Shown here piece after piece: positions 41,637 to 50,773 of a DNA stretch of 51,871 bases. Made by a program: the position numbers and the translations under genes. Under the pieces are notes generated by a model. That model saw nothing but the letters and a program-made list of their open reading frames with translations, was not told where the DNA came from and searched no databases. Within the stretch, counting starts at the first letter, position 1; each line of letters opens with the position of its first letter. This DNA comes from an uncultured Oscillospiraceae bacterium (GTDB lineage Bacteria > Bacillota_A > Clostridia > Oscillospirales > Acutalibacteraceae): contig CAJUNS010000017.1 of assembly GCA_910587995.1 (NCBI GenBank), positions 1 through 51,871 of the forward strand. Direction: 5' to 3'.

Positions 41637-42950
41637 ATGAATTTGAAATCTTCCAACAATGTCGCGACCAATCAGTACGCTCTAGAACTGGAGGTCAGCC
41701 CGGAGGAGCTGGACAAGGCTGTCGCTGAGGTGTACAAAAAAGAGAGCAGGCGCATGAGCATCCCCGGCTTCCGCAAGGGCAAGGCGCCCCGGGCTTTTAT
41801 TGAAAAAATGTACGGCGAGGATGTGTTTTTCCAGGCTGCGGTGGATCATCTGTACACCCCCATGATGAACACAGCCATTGAGGCTTCCGGCTTGGAAGTG
41901 GTGGGCGTGAATACCTTTGATATTAAGGAAATCGGCAAAGAAAAGGGCATTCTGGCCGAGCTGACCGTAACGGTTCAGCCTGAGGTTAAGATTGAGGGCT
42001 ACAAGGGCATTGAGGTAAGCCGCTCTCCGGTGGAGCCCACGGCGGAGGATATTGACGCGGAAATCGACCGGGTCCGCCAGCGCAATTCCCGGGTGGTGGC
42101 TGTGGAGGACCGTCCCGCTGAAAATGGGGATATGGTGGTCATCGACTTCGATGGATACATGGATGGCAAGCAGTTTGATGGCGGCAAAGCGGAAAACTTT
42201 GACCTGACTTTGGGATCCGGCCAGTTTATTCCCGGCTTTGAGGATCAGGTGGCTGGCCATAACCCGGATGATGAGTTTGACGTCAACGTAACCTTCCCGG
42301 AAGACTACCATGCCGAAGAGCTGAAGGGCAAGCCCGCGGTGTTCAAGGTAAAGCTCCATGAGATCAAGCGCCGGGAGCTGCCGGAAGTGGATGACGAGTT
42401 TGTCAAGGACGTAAGCGAATTCGATACTTTGGACGAGTATAAGAAGGACCTGGAGAACACTGTGCGCAGCCGCAAGGAAAAGGCCGCTGAAGCCGAGGTG
42501 GAGCAGCAGCTGGTTCAGGCGGTAATCGACCGGGTTGAGGCGGAGATTCCCGACATGATGGTAGAGCGGGAGATTGACGAGATGATCAACGCTTTTGAAA
42601 TGCAGCTGCGGGACCAGGGCATGAACCTGGAGGCTTTCCTCAAGTATACCCAGGGCACCGTGGACAGCCTGCGGGAGCAGTACAAGGACCGGGCGGAAAA
42701 GCAGGTTCGGGTGCGGCTGGGCCTGTCTCAAATCGCGGCGCAGGAGCATTTGGAGATCACCGATGAGGAAGTGGAAGAAGAGTTCAAAAAGATTGGCGAT
42801 GCTTATGGCGTCCCGCTGGAGAACGTAAAGGGGCTGATTCGGGAGAAGGACGTGAGAAAGGATATCGCCAACCAGAAGGCGGTGGACTTTATTAAGGCAA
42901 ACGCCGTCATCACCGAAAAGCAGTCCGGCGGGGAAGAGGCCCAGGAATAA
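41637..42950 (+). CDS. tig: Trigger factor
   Basis: A 437-residue ribosome-bound chaperone with prolyl isomerase activity. The N-terminal ribosome-binding tail includes SIPGFRKGKAPRAFIEKMYG. The FKBP-like domain runs about 150-245 (NGDMVVIDFDGYMDG, GSGQFIPGFEDQ), and the helical C-terminal chaperone arms follow. GGAGAGGGAA lies about ten bases before the ATG. It heads the tig-clpP-clpX-lon-ysxC cluster. Confidence 0.97.
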   Translation: MNLKSSNNVATNQYALELEVSPEELDKAVAEVYKKESRRMSIPGFRKGKAPRAFIEKMYGEDVFFQAAVDHLYTPMMNTAIEASGLEVVGVNTFDIKEIGKEKGILAELTVTVQPEVKIEGYKGIEVSRSPVEPTAEDIDAEIDRVRQRNSRVVAVEDRPAENGDMVVIDFDGYMDGKQFDGGKAENFDLTLGSGQFIPGFEDQVAGHNPDDEFDVNVTFPEDYHAEELKGKPAVFKVKLHEIKRRELPEVDDEFVKDVSEFDTLDEYKKDLENTVRSRKEKAAEAEVEQQLVQAVIDRVEAEIPDMMVEREIDEMINAFEMQLRDQGMNLEAFLKYTQGTVDSLREQYKDRAEKQVRVRLGLSQIAAQEHLEITDEEVEEEFKKIGDAYGVPLENVKGLIREKDVRKDIANQKAVDFIKANAVITEKQSGGEEAQE

Positions 42951-43041
42951 GGAAAAAACTGGGCTAAATCCATCAGGCGCGGAATAAAACTTACTGTTTG
43001 GTCCCAAACTAATCCATGGGTTTTGGAAAGGAGCGATTCCA

Positions 43042-43623
43042 ATGAGCTTAATACCTTATGTAGTGGAACAGACGAACCGAGGCGAACGCTCTTACGACAT
43101 TTTTTCCCGGCTGTTAAACGACCGGATCATTATGCTTAACGAGGACGTCAACAACGCCTCCGCGGGAGTCATTGTGGCCCAGCTGTTGTATCTGGAGGGC
43201 CAGGACCCGGAGAAAGACATTGCCCTGTACATCAACAGTCCCGGCGGGGTTATTACCGATGGCATGGCGATTTATGACACCATGCAGTATATCAAGTGCG
43301 ATGTGTCCACCATCTGCATTGGCATGGCGGCCAGCATGGGCGCTTTTCTGCTTGCCGCGGGAGCCCCTGGCAAGCGGTTCGCCTTGCCAAACAGCGAGAT
43401 TATGATCCACCAGCCCAGTGGCGGGGCCCAGGGTCAGGCCACGGATATCAGCATCCACGCCAACCACATTCTCCGCACCAAGAAAAAGCTGAACCAAATC
43501 CTCTCCGAGCGCACTGGCCAGCCCCTTGAGGTGGTGGAGCGGGATACCGAGCGGGACAATTTTATGACAGCCCAGGAAGCTTTGAACTATGGACTGATTG
43601 ACAAGGTGATCGACAAGAGATAA
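43042..43623 (+). CDS. clpP: ATP-dependent Clp protease proteolytic subunit
   Basis: A 193-residue serine protease that forms the 14-mer degradation chamber. The catalytic triad is S98 in GMAASMGAF, H123 in MIHQPSGG and D172 in ERDNF. GGAAAGGAG precedes the ATG. The 91-base gap after tig holds a small palindrome (GTTTGG-TC-CCAAAC, 42996-43009) but no clear promoter. It works with ClpX, encoded next. Confidence 0.97.
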   Translation: MSLIPYVVEQTNRGERSYDIFSRLLNDRIIMLNEDVNNASAGVIVAQLLYLEGQDPEKDIALYINSPGGVITDGMAIYDTMQYIKCDVSTICIGMAASMGAFLLAAGAPGKRFALPNSEIMIHQPSGGAQGQATDISIHANHILRTKKKLNQILSERTGQPLEVVERDTERDNFMTAQEALNYGLIDKVIDKR

Positions 43624-43640
43624 CTTGAGGTGAGGAACCC

Positions 43641-44942
43641 ATGAACCACGAAACCGAAATCGCCTGTTCCTTTTGCGGCAAGCCCCAAATTATGGCTGGA
43701 AAGCTCATTGCTGGCTCGGGCGCTTATATCTGTGATTCCTGCGTTAGGCTGTGCATGTCCATCATCAACGATGAGGAGCGGCTGAAGCGGGGAAAAAGCG
43801 GCGACCACGACGCCAGTATGTTGCTGCCTAAGCCCGTGGAGATCAAGCGTAAGCTGGACGAATATGTGGTGGGCCAGGATAGCGCTAAAATGGCTCTTTC
43901 CGTGGCGGTTTACAACCACTATAAGAGAATATTTTTCTCCGGAGACGGGGGAGTGGAGCTTGCCAAAAGCAATGTGTTGCTTCTGGGTCCCACTGGCGTG
44001 GGTAAGACCTATTTGGCCCAAACCCTGGCAAAGCTGTTGGACGTTCCCTTTGCCATTGCCGATGCCACCACCTTGACGGAGGCCGGCTATGTGGGCGATG
44101 ATGTGGAAAATATCCTTTTGCGGCTGATCCAGGCTGCGGACTATGATATTTACCGGGCCGAGCGGGGCATCATCTACATTGATGAGATCGACAAGATCTC
44201 CCGCAAATCGGAAAATCAGTCCATCACCCGAGACGTAAGCGGCGAAGGCGTACAGCAGGCGCTGCTGAAAATTCTGGAGGGTACCACCGCCAGCGTACCG
44301 CCTAAGGGCGGGCGCAAGCACCCCCAGCAGGAGGCCATAAATATCGACACCGCCAACATCCTCTTTATCTGCGGCGGGGCTTTCGATGGGCTGGAAAAGG
44401 TGGTCCAGAAGCGGGCGGCTTCCAGCGCCCTGGGCTTCGGCGGAGAGGTCTACGGCAAAAAGGAGCTGGACGAGAAAGACTGGATGCGGGAAGTGACCCC
44501 CCATGACTTGGTGAAGTATGGCCTGATTCCCGAGCTGGTAGGCCGTGTACCGGTTATCACCTCTCTCTCCGCGCTGGATGAGAAGGCTTTGGTGCGCATC
44601 CTCAAAGAGCCCAAGAATTCTTTGATTCAGCAGTACCAAAAGTTGTTTGAGCTGGACCGGGTGGACTTGGAATTTACCGACGACGCCCTGACTTCCATTG
44701 CCCAAAAGACTTTGGAGCGCAAAACCGGCGCGCGGGGCCTGCGGTCTATTTTAGAGGATCTGCTGATGCCGGTTATGTACCAGGTGCCCAGCGAATACAC
44801 CGTGGAAAAAGTGATTGTCACCCGGGAGATGGTGGAATCCCACGCCAAACCCCAGGTGTATCACAATAAAGAACGCAAGCCGATGAAGATTAGAATTTCC
44901 GCTCCCAAACGCAAGGAGAACCGGGATTCTTCCGCTTCATAA
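43641..44942 (+). CDS. clpX: ATP-dependent Clp protease ATP-binding subunit ClpX
   Basis: ClpX unfolds substrates and feeds them to ClpP. The 433-residue AAA+ protein has a zinc domain with C9, C12, C31 and C34, Walker A GPTGVGKT at 116-123, Walker B IIYIDEIDK, and the GYVGDDVE pore loop. The IGF-type loop that docks on ClpP is represented by LGFGGE. GAGGTGAGG is the ribosome site. Confidence 0.98.
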   Translation: MNHETEIACSFCGKPQIMAGKLIAGSGAYICDSCVRLCMSIINDEERLKRGKSGDHDASMLLPKPVEIKRKLDEYVVGQDSAKMALSVAVYNHYKRIFFSGDGGVELAKSNVLLLGPTGVGKTYLAQTLAKLLDVPFAIADATTLTEAGYVGDDVENILLRLIQAADYDIYRAERGIIYIDEIDKISRKSENQSITRDVSGEGVQQALLKILEGTTASVPPKGGRKHPQQEAINIDTANILFICGGAFDGLEKVVQKRAASSALGFGGEVYGKKELDEKDWMREVTPHDLVKYGLIPELVGRVPVITSLSALDEKALVRILKEPKNSLIQQYQKLFELDRVDLEFTDDALTSIAQKTLERKTGARGLRSILEDLLMPVMYQVPSEYTVEKVIVTREMVESHAKPQVYHNKERKPMKIRISAPKRKENRDSSAS

Positions 44943-44958
44943 CAATCAAACAGTTAGA

Positions 44959-44990
44959 AGGCTGCCGCCGCGAACCCGGCCGCAGTCTTT
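44959..44990 (+). terminator. Hairpin between clpX and lon, weak terminator or attenuator
   Basis: AGGCTGC (44959-44965) pairs with GCAGTCT (44981-44987), with an inner GCCG/CGGC stem and one bulge, followed by TTTCG. The T run is short, so part of the transcript probably continues into lon. Confidence 0.4.
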
Positions 44991-45011
44991 CGCTGGTTTT
45001 AGGAGAACATC

Positions 45012-47465
45012 ATGGAAAATTTTACTGATAAGACCATAAAAACCGATAAGAACCTGACCCTGCCGGTGCTGGCGGTCCGCGGCCTGGTGTTTTTTCCAGG
45101 CATGATGCTGCAGTTTGATATCACCAGAAAAAAGTCCGTGCTGGCGGTTACAGAGTCCATTCCCCGAGACCGGCTGATTTTCCTGGTGTCTCAAACCCAT
45201 ATGTCAGACGAAGAGCCTGTAGGCGACGACCTGTATAAGGTGGGGGTAATTGCCCGCATCAAGCAGGTGCTCCACCATTCGGAAGACGGGGCGAAGCTCC
45301 ATGTGGAGGGCTTGTGCCGGGGCGAAATCATGTCCCTGGTTCAGGAGGACCCCTATCTGCTGGGAAATATCGTGAAATGTCCGGTGATGACCTATAAAAA
45401 GTCCTACCGCTCCGAGGCTCTCATTCGCATTGTTCACGAAAAGTTTGACGAATACCTGCGGCTGTTCCGCCATGTGCCGCCGGATGTGCTTTTAGGGGTG
45501 CTGCAGGAAAAGGACTGCGGCCGGCTGGCCGACTACATTGCTTCTAACATCTCCATTGATTTTGAGCGCAAGCAGTTCATTTTGGATGAGCTGCGGCCTC
45601 TCAAGCGGATGCAGAAGCTGATTGCCGTGCTGACGGAGGAAATCCAGATCCTGCAAGTGGAAAACGAAATTAACCAGAAGGCCCAGGCGCAGATTGATGA
45701 AAACCAGCGTGAATATTTTCTCAAGGAGCAGCTGCGGGCCATTACCAGCGAGCTGGGGGAGGACGACAACCCCCAGCAAGAGGCGGATGAGCTGAAGCTG
45801 CGGGTGCTGAGTATGGAGCTGCCTGCTGTTTGCGAGGAAAAACTGCTCAAAGAGTGCGAAAAGCTCTACCGGATGCCCTTTGGCTCCCATGAGGGCAGCG
45901 TGATCCGTCTCTACCTGGAGACCTGTCTGGAGCTGCCTTGGCGCAAATCTTCGAAAGAAAAACTGGACCTAAAACGGGCCCAGAAGGTGCTGGATAAAGA
46001 CCATTACGGCATGGTTAAGGTGAAAGAGCGCTTCATTGAGACGTTAGCGGTCAAAAGCTTGTCTTCCGCTCAAAGCGGGCAGATTATCTGTCTGGTAGGC
46101 CCTCCCGGCGTGGGAAAGACCTCCATTGCCCGTTCCATTGCCCGGGCCACGGGCCGCAAATATGTGCGGGTCTCCTTGGGCGGGGTCAGTGATGAGGCGG
46201 AAATAATGGGCCACCGCAAGACCTATGTAGGCTCTATGCCGGGACGCGTCATCAACGCTGTAAAGCAGGCTGGGGTGAACAACCCGCTGATTCTTTTAGA
46301 CGAGATTGACAAGCTGGGCACAAACTTCAAGGGGGACCCCGCTTCGGCTTTGTTGGAGGTGCTGGACCCAGAGCAGAACGGGGAGTTTACGGATCACTAC
46401 ATAGACCTGCCCTTTGACCTGAGCCAGGTGCTCTTTATCACCACCGCCAACGATGCCGCCCGGATTCCAGGCCCTCTTTATGACCGTATGGATATTATTG
46501 AGCTGGGCAGCTATACCTTGGAGGAAAAGCTGAACATCGCTGTGAAGCATCTGGTGAAAAAGCAACTGGAGAAGCACGGGATCAAGTCCTCCCAGCTGAA
46601 ATTTACCAAGCCCGCCTTGCGCCTACTCATTGAGGGCTACACTCGGGAAGCGGGGGTCCGCACTTTAGAGCGGCACATTGCCGCTGTTTGCCGGAAGGTA
46701 GCGAAGCAAATTGTTACAGATGAAGACTTTGAGAGCCGTACCATTCGTCCAGAGGACCTGGAAGAGCTGCTGGGCCCCCGGAAATATACCCGGGACAACA
46801 CCTCTAAGGAGGACCTAGTCGGGCTGGTTAACGGTTTGGCCTGGACCAGTGTGGGCGGCGAACTGCTGCCCATTGAGGTGGCGGTGATGGAGGGGACAGG
46901 CAAGATCCAGCTTACCGGTTCTTTGGGCGATGTAATGAAGGAGTCGGCCAACGCGGCCATTACCTGCATCCGCACCCGGGTCAATTCTCTGGGAATTTCC
47001 CCGAAGTTCTATGAAAAATGCGACATTCACCTCCATGCGCCAGAAGGGGCGGTGCCCAAGGACGGTCCCTCTGCGGGAACCGCTATGGCCACAGCCATCA
47101 CCTCGGCCCTGTGCGGCATTCCCGTGCGGCATGACGTAGCCATGACGGGGGAGATCACCCTGCAAGGCCGGGTACTGCCCATTGGCGGATTGAAAGAAAA
47201 AGCCATGGCCGCCTACAAAAACGGTGTACGAACCGTGCTCATTCCTGCCGACAATGTGCCGGACTTGGCGGATGTGGACGAGGTGGTCAAGGAGCATGTG
47301 CAGTTCGTCCCGGTAAAGCGAGTAGATACCGTGCTGGAACACGCCCTCACCTACATGCCCCGGCCGTTGCCCCAAGAGGCTCCGCTTCTGCAGGCAGAAT
47401 TGGGTCAAACCCCTGCCACTGGGTACGCCTGCGAGGGGAACAGCCAGAATAGGAGCGTCCAGTGA
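45012..47465 (+). CDS. lon: ATP-dependent protease Lon
   Basis: An 817-residue Lon that degrades misfolded and regulatory proteins. An N-terminal substrate-binding domain (1-205) and coiled coil are followed by the AAA+ domain with GPPGVGKTS near residue 363. The protease domain has the Ser-Lys dyad S687 in KDGPSAGTAM and K730 in GGLKEKAMAA. AGGAGAAC precedes the ATG. The stop overlaps the GTG start of ysxC by four bases. Confidence 0.98.
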   Translation: MENFTDKTIKTDKNLTLPVLAVRGLVFFPGMMLQFDITRKKSVLAVTESIPRDRLIFLVSQTHMSDEEPVGDDLYKVGVIARIKQVLHHSEDGAKLHVEGLCRGEIMSLVQEDPYLLGNIVKCPVMTYKKSYRSEALIRIVHEKFDEYLRLFRHVPPDVLLGVLQEKDCGRLADYIASNISIDFERKQFILDELRPLKRMQKLIAVLTEEIQILQVENEINQKAQAQIDENQREYFLKEQLRAITSELGEDDNPQQEADELKLRVLSMELPAVCEEKLLKECEKLYRMPFGSHEGSVIRLYLETCLELPWRKSSKEKLDLKRAQKVLDKDHYGMVKVKERFIETLAVKSLSSAQSGQIICLVGPPGVGKTSIARSIARATGRKYVRVSLGGVSDEAEIMGHRKTYVGSMPGRVINAVKQAGVNNPLILLDEIDKLGTNFKGDPASALLEVLDPEQNGEFTDHYIDLPFDLSQVLFITTANDAARIPGPLYDRMDIIELGSYTLEEKLNIAVKHLVKKQLEKHGIKSSQLKFTKPALRLLIEGYTREAGVRTLERHIAAVCRKVAKQIVTDEDFESRTIRPEDLEELLGPRKYTRDNTSKEDLVGLVNGLAWTSVGGELLPIEVAVMEGTGKIQLTGSLGDVMKESANAAITCIRTRVNSLGISPKFYEKCDIHLHAPEGAVPKDGPSAGTAMATAITSALCGIPVRHDVAMTGEITLQGRVLPIGGLKEKAMAAYKNGVRTVLIPADNVPDLADVDEVVKEHVQFVPVKRVDTVLEHALTYMPRPLPQEAPLLQAELGQTPATGYACEGNSQNRSVQ

Positions 47466-48055
47466 ATTTTATCAACGCGGAATTTGAACTGGCTGCCGGT
47501 ACCGCAGCCCAACTGCCTAAACCTGGTCTGCCCGAGATTGTCTTTTCCGGCCGGTCTAATGTAGGAAAATCTTCTCTGCTCAACAAGCTGGTGAACCGGA
47601 AGGCTTTGGCCCGCACCAGCGCCACGCCAGGAAAAACAGCTACCATTAATTTTTACCGGCTTCCGGAATGCCGTTTTACGGACCTGCCCGGATATGGTTA
47701 CGCCAAGGTCTCCAAAAGTGAAAAAGACCGCTGGGCGGCTCTGGTCAATGGGTACTTCGCCCAGGAGAGGCCGGTGGCTTTGGTGCTCCAACTGGTGGAC
47801 ATGCGCCACAAACCTACGGCGGACGATCTTCAGATGGTGGATTTTTTACTGGCTTCCAGATACCCCTTTGCGGTGGTCTGCACCAAAAGCGACAAACTGA
47901 ACCAAGCGGAAACACGGACCCAGAACCAGCTGTTTTCCGAGCTTTTCCAAGCGCGGGGAATCTCTTTTTATCCTTTTTCCGCCACAAAAGCCACAGGGGT
48001 TGAGGATGTGAAGGCAGCGATTGCCCAAGCTGTGGAGGGCAGGCTCCAACAATAA
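47462..48055 (+). CDS. ysxC: Ribosome biogenesis GTP-binding protein YsxC/EngB
   Basis: A 197-residue essential GTPase of 50S assembly. G1 is GRSNVGKSS, G3 DLPGYGYAK, G4 TKSDK and G5 FSATKATG. The start is GTG 47462, overlapping the lon stop (GTGA) with AATAGGAG-type bases upstream, so translation is probably coupled. The lon-ysxC order is as in Bacillus. Confidence 0.97.
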   Translation: MNFINAEFELAAGTAAQLPKPGLPEIVFSGRSNVGKSSLLNKLVNRKALARTSATPGKTATINFYRLPECRFTDLPGYGYAKVSKSEKDRWAALVNGYFAQERPVALVLQLVDMRHKPTADDLQMVDFLLASRYPFAVVCTKSDKLNQAETRTQNQLFSELFQARGISFYPFSATKATGVEDVKAAIAQAVEGRLQQ

Positions 48056-48176
48056 AGAAATACTTTAAAATAGGTAGAGTCCGTGCCGTATCGCTTCGTG
48101 CTGGTTCTAGCAGTGTAAAGGAAGTCCCCTTTGCACCACTTGTGCGCCGGGATGCGGAACAGACGCTAAGAAGGGA
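48056..48176 (+). promoter_or_regulatory. Leader region of lysA with a strong hairpin
   Basis: This 121-base gap holds a TAAAAT box at 48066-48071 with no good -35. It also has AGGTAGAG at 48072-48079, and a nine-base stem GTGTAAAGG (48113-48121) with CCTTTGCAC (48128-48136). AGGTAGAG resembles the start of lysine riboswitches, but the AGTA loop and GCCGAAG blocks of that class are not visible, so I do not call one. Confidence 0.35.
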
Positions 48177-49481
48177 ATGGTCAACCTGTACACCCCATGT
48201 TTGAGCATCAATGAGAAGGGCTATCTGGCTATTAGTGGCTGCGATGCTGTGGAACTGGCCCGCCAGTATGGCACGCCTCTCTATGTGATGAGCGAAGACG
48301 AGATCCGCCGGGTATGCCGGAGTTATGTGGAGTCCTTTCAGAACTTTTACGGCGGCAATGGGCGGCCAATCTATGCCAGCAAAGCTTTCAGCTGCAAGGA
48401 AATGTGCCGCATTGTGACCAGCGAGGGCCTGGATGTGGAAGTGGTGTCCGGCGGTGAACTGTACACTGCCCTGGAAGCGGGGGTCTCAGGAAAGCATATT
48501 CATTTTCAGGGGAATAACAAGAGCTGCTCAGAACTGGCCTTTGCCGTAGACAGCGCTGTGGGAAATATTGTAGTGGACAATTTACAGGAGCTGCGCCGTT
48601 TGGATCGGATCGCCGGAGAAAAAGGCGCGGTCCAGCCAGTCTCTCTGCGGGTCAAGCCGGGCATTGACGCTCACACCCATGAATTTATCCGCACAGGCCA
48701 GGTGGATTCCAAGTTCGGCCTGGATCTGGCCAGCGGCGAGGCGTTCCAGGCGGCAAAGCTGGCAGTTCAGGCGGAGCATCTCCGGCTCATTGGGCTGCAC
48801 TGCCACATTGGCTCACAAATCATGGAGAAAGAGCCCTTTGTTCATGCCGCTGAGGTAATGCTGGGGCTGCTCCGCCAAATCAAAGAGGAGCTGGGTCTGG
48901 AGCTGGACCACTTGAACCTGGGCGGCGGCTTTGGCATCCACTACAAGGAAACCGATGATTTTATCCCCTATAACGAATATATGGAAGCTGTTTCAGCTAA
49001 GATTCATGAAAAATGCGCGGCATTTGGCTTAAAGCTCCCCCAAATATACATAGAGCCGGGCCGCTCCATTGCGGGCGAAGCGGGCATTACCCTGTATACC
49101 GTTGGCGCCATCAAAGAGATTCCTGGCGTGAGAAACTATGTCTCCATTGATGGCGGCATGTTCGAGAATCCCCGTTATGCTTTGTATCAGGCGGACTATA
49201 CCTGCCTTTTGGCCAACAAGGCCAGCCAGCCAGCGGATTACATTGCCACCATTGCTGGAAAATGCTGTGAAAGCGGCGATTTAATTCAAGAGCACACGCC
49301 GGTACAGCGCCCAGAGGAAGGAGACATTTTGGCGGTTCTCTCTACCGGAGCCTACAACTACTCCATGTCTTCCAACTATAACCGAAACCTGCGTCCGCCC
49401 TGCGTTATGGTGCGGGAAGGCCAGAGCCGGGTGGTAATCAAAGGGGAGACCTACCAAGATTTGATCCGCAATGATATGTAA
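48177..49481 (+). CDS. lysA: Diaminopimelate decarboxylase
   Basis: LysA makes lysine from meso-diaminopimelate with PLP, the last step of the pathway. The 434-residue protein has the PLP lysine K69 in PIYASKAFSC, GLHCHIGSQ, LNLGGGFGIHY, EPGRSIAGEAG and the active-site GKCCESGD. The start at ATG 48177 has AAGAAGGGA almost adjacent, which is short; no better start is seen. It stands alone, with a leader before it and a promoter for the next gene right after it. Confidence 0.96.
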   Translation: MVNLYTPCLSINEKGYLAISGCDAVELARQYGTPLYVMSEDEIRRVCRSYVESFQNFYGGNGRPIYASKAFSCKEMCRIVTSEGLDVEVVSGGELYTALEAGVSGKHIHFQGNNKSCSELAFAVDSAVGNIVVDNLQELRRLDRIAGEKGAVQPVSLRVKPGIDAHTHEFIRTGQVDSKFGLDLASGEAFQAAKLAVQAEHLRLIGLHCHIGSQIMEKEPFVHAAEVMLGLLRQIKEELGLELDHLNLGGGFGIHYKETDDFIPYNEYMEAVSAKIHEKCAAFGLKLPQIYIEPGRSIAGEAGITLYTVGAIKEIPGVRNYVSIDGGMFENPRYALYQADYTCLLANKASQPADYIATIAGKCCESGDLIQEHTPVQRPEEGDILAVLSTGAYNYSMSSNYNRNLRPPCVMVREGQSRVVIKGETYQDLIRNDM

Positions 49482-49517
49482 CCAGTTTACTTTTTTCATG
49501 TGATGTGGTATACTGGT
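49481..49517 (+). promoter_or_regulatory. Promoter of TrpR-like gene framed by inverted repeat
   Basis: TTTACT at 49486-49491 and TATACT at 49509-49514 are spaced by 17 bases. An inverted repeat ACCAGTTTAC (49481-49490) / GTATACTGGT (49508-49517), 9 of 10 bases matching, covers both the -35 and -10 boxes. This is a likely operator, possibly for the downstream TrpR-type repressor. Confidence 0.6.
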
Positions 49518-49519
49518 AA

Positions 49520-49692
49520 GGATTCTTCACTTCAACTTGTCCATTTTTTATAAGTAAAAATCAGGCCATACTAGGCGTTTCCGCCAGGTTGGAAAAGCGG
49601 CTGCTGGGGCCTATCCTCTGGAATAGTGCGCCATATGCCAGCTGAAATACCCGCTCCGCTTGCAAAGCGGCAATATGAGAGAGGAAAGCAAG
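49520..49692 (+). promoter_or_regulatory. Structured 5' leader of the TrpR-like gene
   Basis: A 173-base leader with several hairpins: GGCG-TTTC-CGCC (49574-49585), CTATCC-TCTG-GAATAG (49611-49626) and a perfect CCGCTT-GCA-AAGCGG (49656-49670) just before the ribosome site GAGGAAAG. I cannot match it to a known riboswitch class. No leader peptide with a ribosome site is seen. Confidence 0.35.
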
Positions 49693-49995
49693 ATGAACGG
49701 AAAATTACAAGACGAAAATATGGACTCACTTTTCCAGGCGATCCTGTCATTAAAGGACAGCAGCGAATGTTATCGCTTTTTTGAGGATCTTTGCACTGTG
49801 CCAGAACTGAAAGCAATGGCCCAGCGCCTGGCCGTGGCGGAGATGTTGACGGAAAAGTTGATTTACACGGACATTGTAGCCAAAACCGGAGCTTCTACCG
49901 CTACCATCAGCCGGGTGGCTCGAGCCTTAAATTATGGCAGCGATGGATACAATCTGGTCTTCGAGCGCATGGGCAAGAAGACAAAAAACAGCTGA
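49693..49995 (+). CDS. YerC/YecD family TrpR-related transcriptional regulator
   Basis: A 100-residue helical protein of the YerC family in the TrpR superfamily. The HTH is in YTDIVAKTGASTATISRVARAL. YerC binds DNA; its ligand and targets are not well known, and it lacks evidence for tryptophan binding. ATG 49693 has GAGGAAAG upstream; an in-frame TTG 33 bases earlier has none. An inverted repeat over its promoter suggests self-control. Confidence 0.93.
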   Translation: MNGKLQDENMDSLFQAILSLKDSSECYRFFEDLCTVPELKAMAQRLAVAEMLTEKLIYTDIVAKTGASTATISRVARALNYGSDGYNLVFERMGKKTKNS

Positions 49996-49996
49996 T

Positions 49997-50773
49997 ATGG
50001 CTGGATATTCTGTTTTCGCCCAGTACTATGACCGCCTGACCGCCAACGCCGGCTACTCCCGCCGTGCGGAGTATTTTCTCGCGCTTTTGGAGCGGTTAGG
50101 CCATGCCCCGGGGCTCACCCTGGACTTGGCCTGCGGTACAGGGTCCTTGACCTTAGAGCTGTTTCAGCGGGGCGTAGACGTATACGGCGTGGACGCTTCG
50201 GTGGAGATGCTCTCCGAAGCTCGGGCCAAATGTGCTGCCGCTGGGACGGACATTCTGTTTTTGCGCCAAAATATGACGGACCTGGACCTGTATGGCACTG
50301 TGTCCACCATTGTCTGCTCGCTGGACAGCATCAATCATTTGCAGGGAGCGGCCCAGGTGCGGCGCGCCTTTGAGAAAGCGGCATTTTTTCTGGACCCAGG
50401 CGGTTATTTTGTGTTTGACATAAACACATTATATAAGCACGAATTTGTATTGGGCAATCACACCTTTGTCTATGATTTGGAGGAGCTTTTCTGCGTTTGG
50501 CAGAACCATTTTACTCCGGCTGCGGGAAAGGTGGATATTCGTTTAGACTTTTTTCAGCGGGACGGACGGTGTTACCGCCGAAGCGGCGAACATTTTTCTG
50601 AGTATGCTTATCCTCTGGAAAAAATCGAGCTCTGGCTGCGGGAGGCTGGTTTCGTCCAGGCCGATGTATTTGACGAGCTGACTTTTGACCCGCCGGGGGA
50701 GACGAGCCAACGTCTGGTGGTAGCGGCAAGGAAAGGAGAGTGGCAAGGCAGATGGACCGGATCATCCGAATGA
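49997..50773 (+). CDS. Class I SAM-dependent methyltransferase
   Basis: A 258-residue methyltransferase. The N-terminus VFAQYYDRLTANAGY and SAM motif LDLACGTGSLTLEL followed by VYGVDASVEML are typical of a widespread Firmicutes group. The substrate is unknown. It starts one base after the yerC stop with only a weak ribosome site, so it is probably coupled to yerC. It overlaps hslO by 22 bases. Confidence 0.9.
   Translation: MAGYSVFAQYYDRLTANAGYSRRAEYFLALLERLGHAPGLTLDLACGTGSLTLELFQRGVDVYGVDASVEMLSEARAKCAAAGTDILFLRQNMTDLDLYGTVSTIVCSLDSINHLQGAAQVRRAFEKAAFFLDPGGYFVFDINTLYKHEFVLGNHTFVYDLEELFCVWQNHFTPAAGKVDIRLDFFQRDGRCYRRSGEHFSEYAYPLEKIELWLREAGFVQADVFDELTFDPPGETSQRLVVAARKGEWQGRWTGSSE

Noticed and set aside
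41682..43007. Long minus-strand open frame opposite trigger factor
   Set aside because: It mirrors the tig reading frame; the plus-strand protein is a full trigger factor and the minus product has no recognisable domain.
42951..43041. CtsR or CIRCE operator before clpP
   Set aside because: The only palindrome (GTTTGG-TC-CCAAAC) matches neither the CtsR heptad repeat nor CIRCE.
48056..48176. Canonical lysine riboswitch before lysA
   Set aside because: Only AGGTAGAG at the start fits; the other conserved blocks are missing and the region is shorter than the class.
49632..49692. Leader peptide before the TrpR-like gene
   Set aside because: The ATG near 49636 has no ribosome site and its frame runs on into yerC out of frame, without Trp codons.
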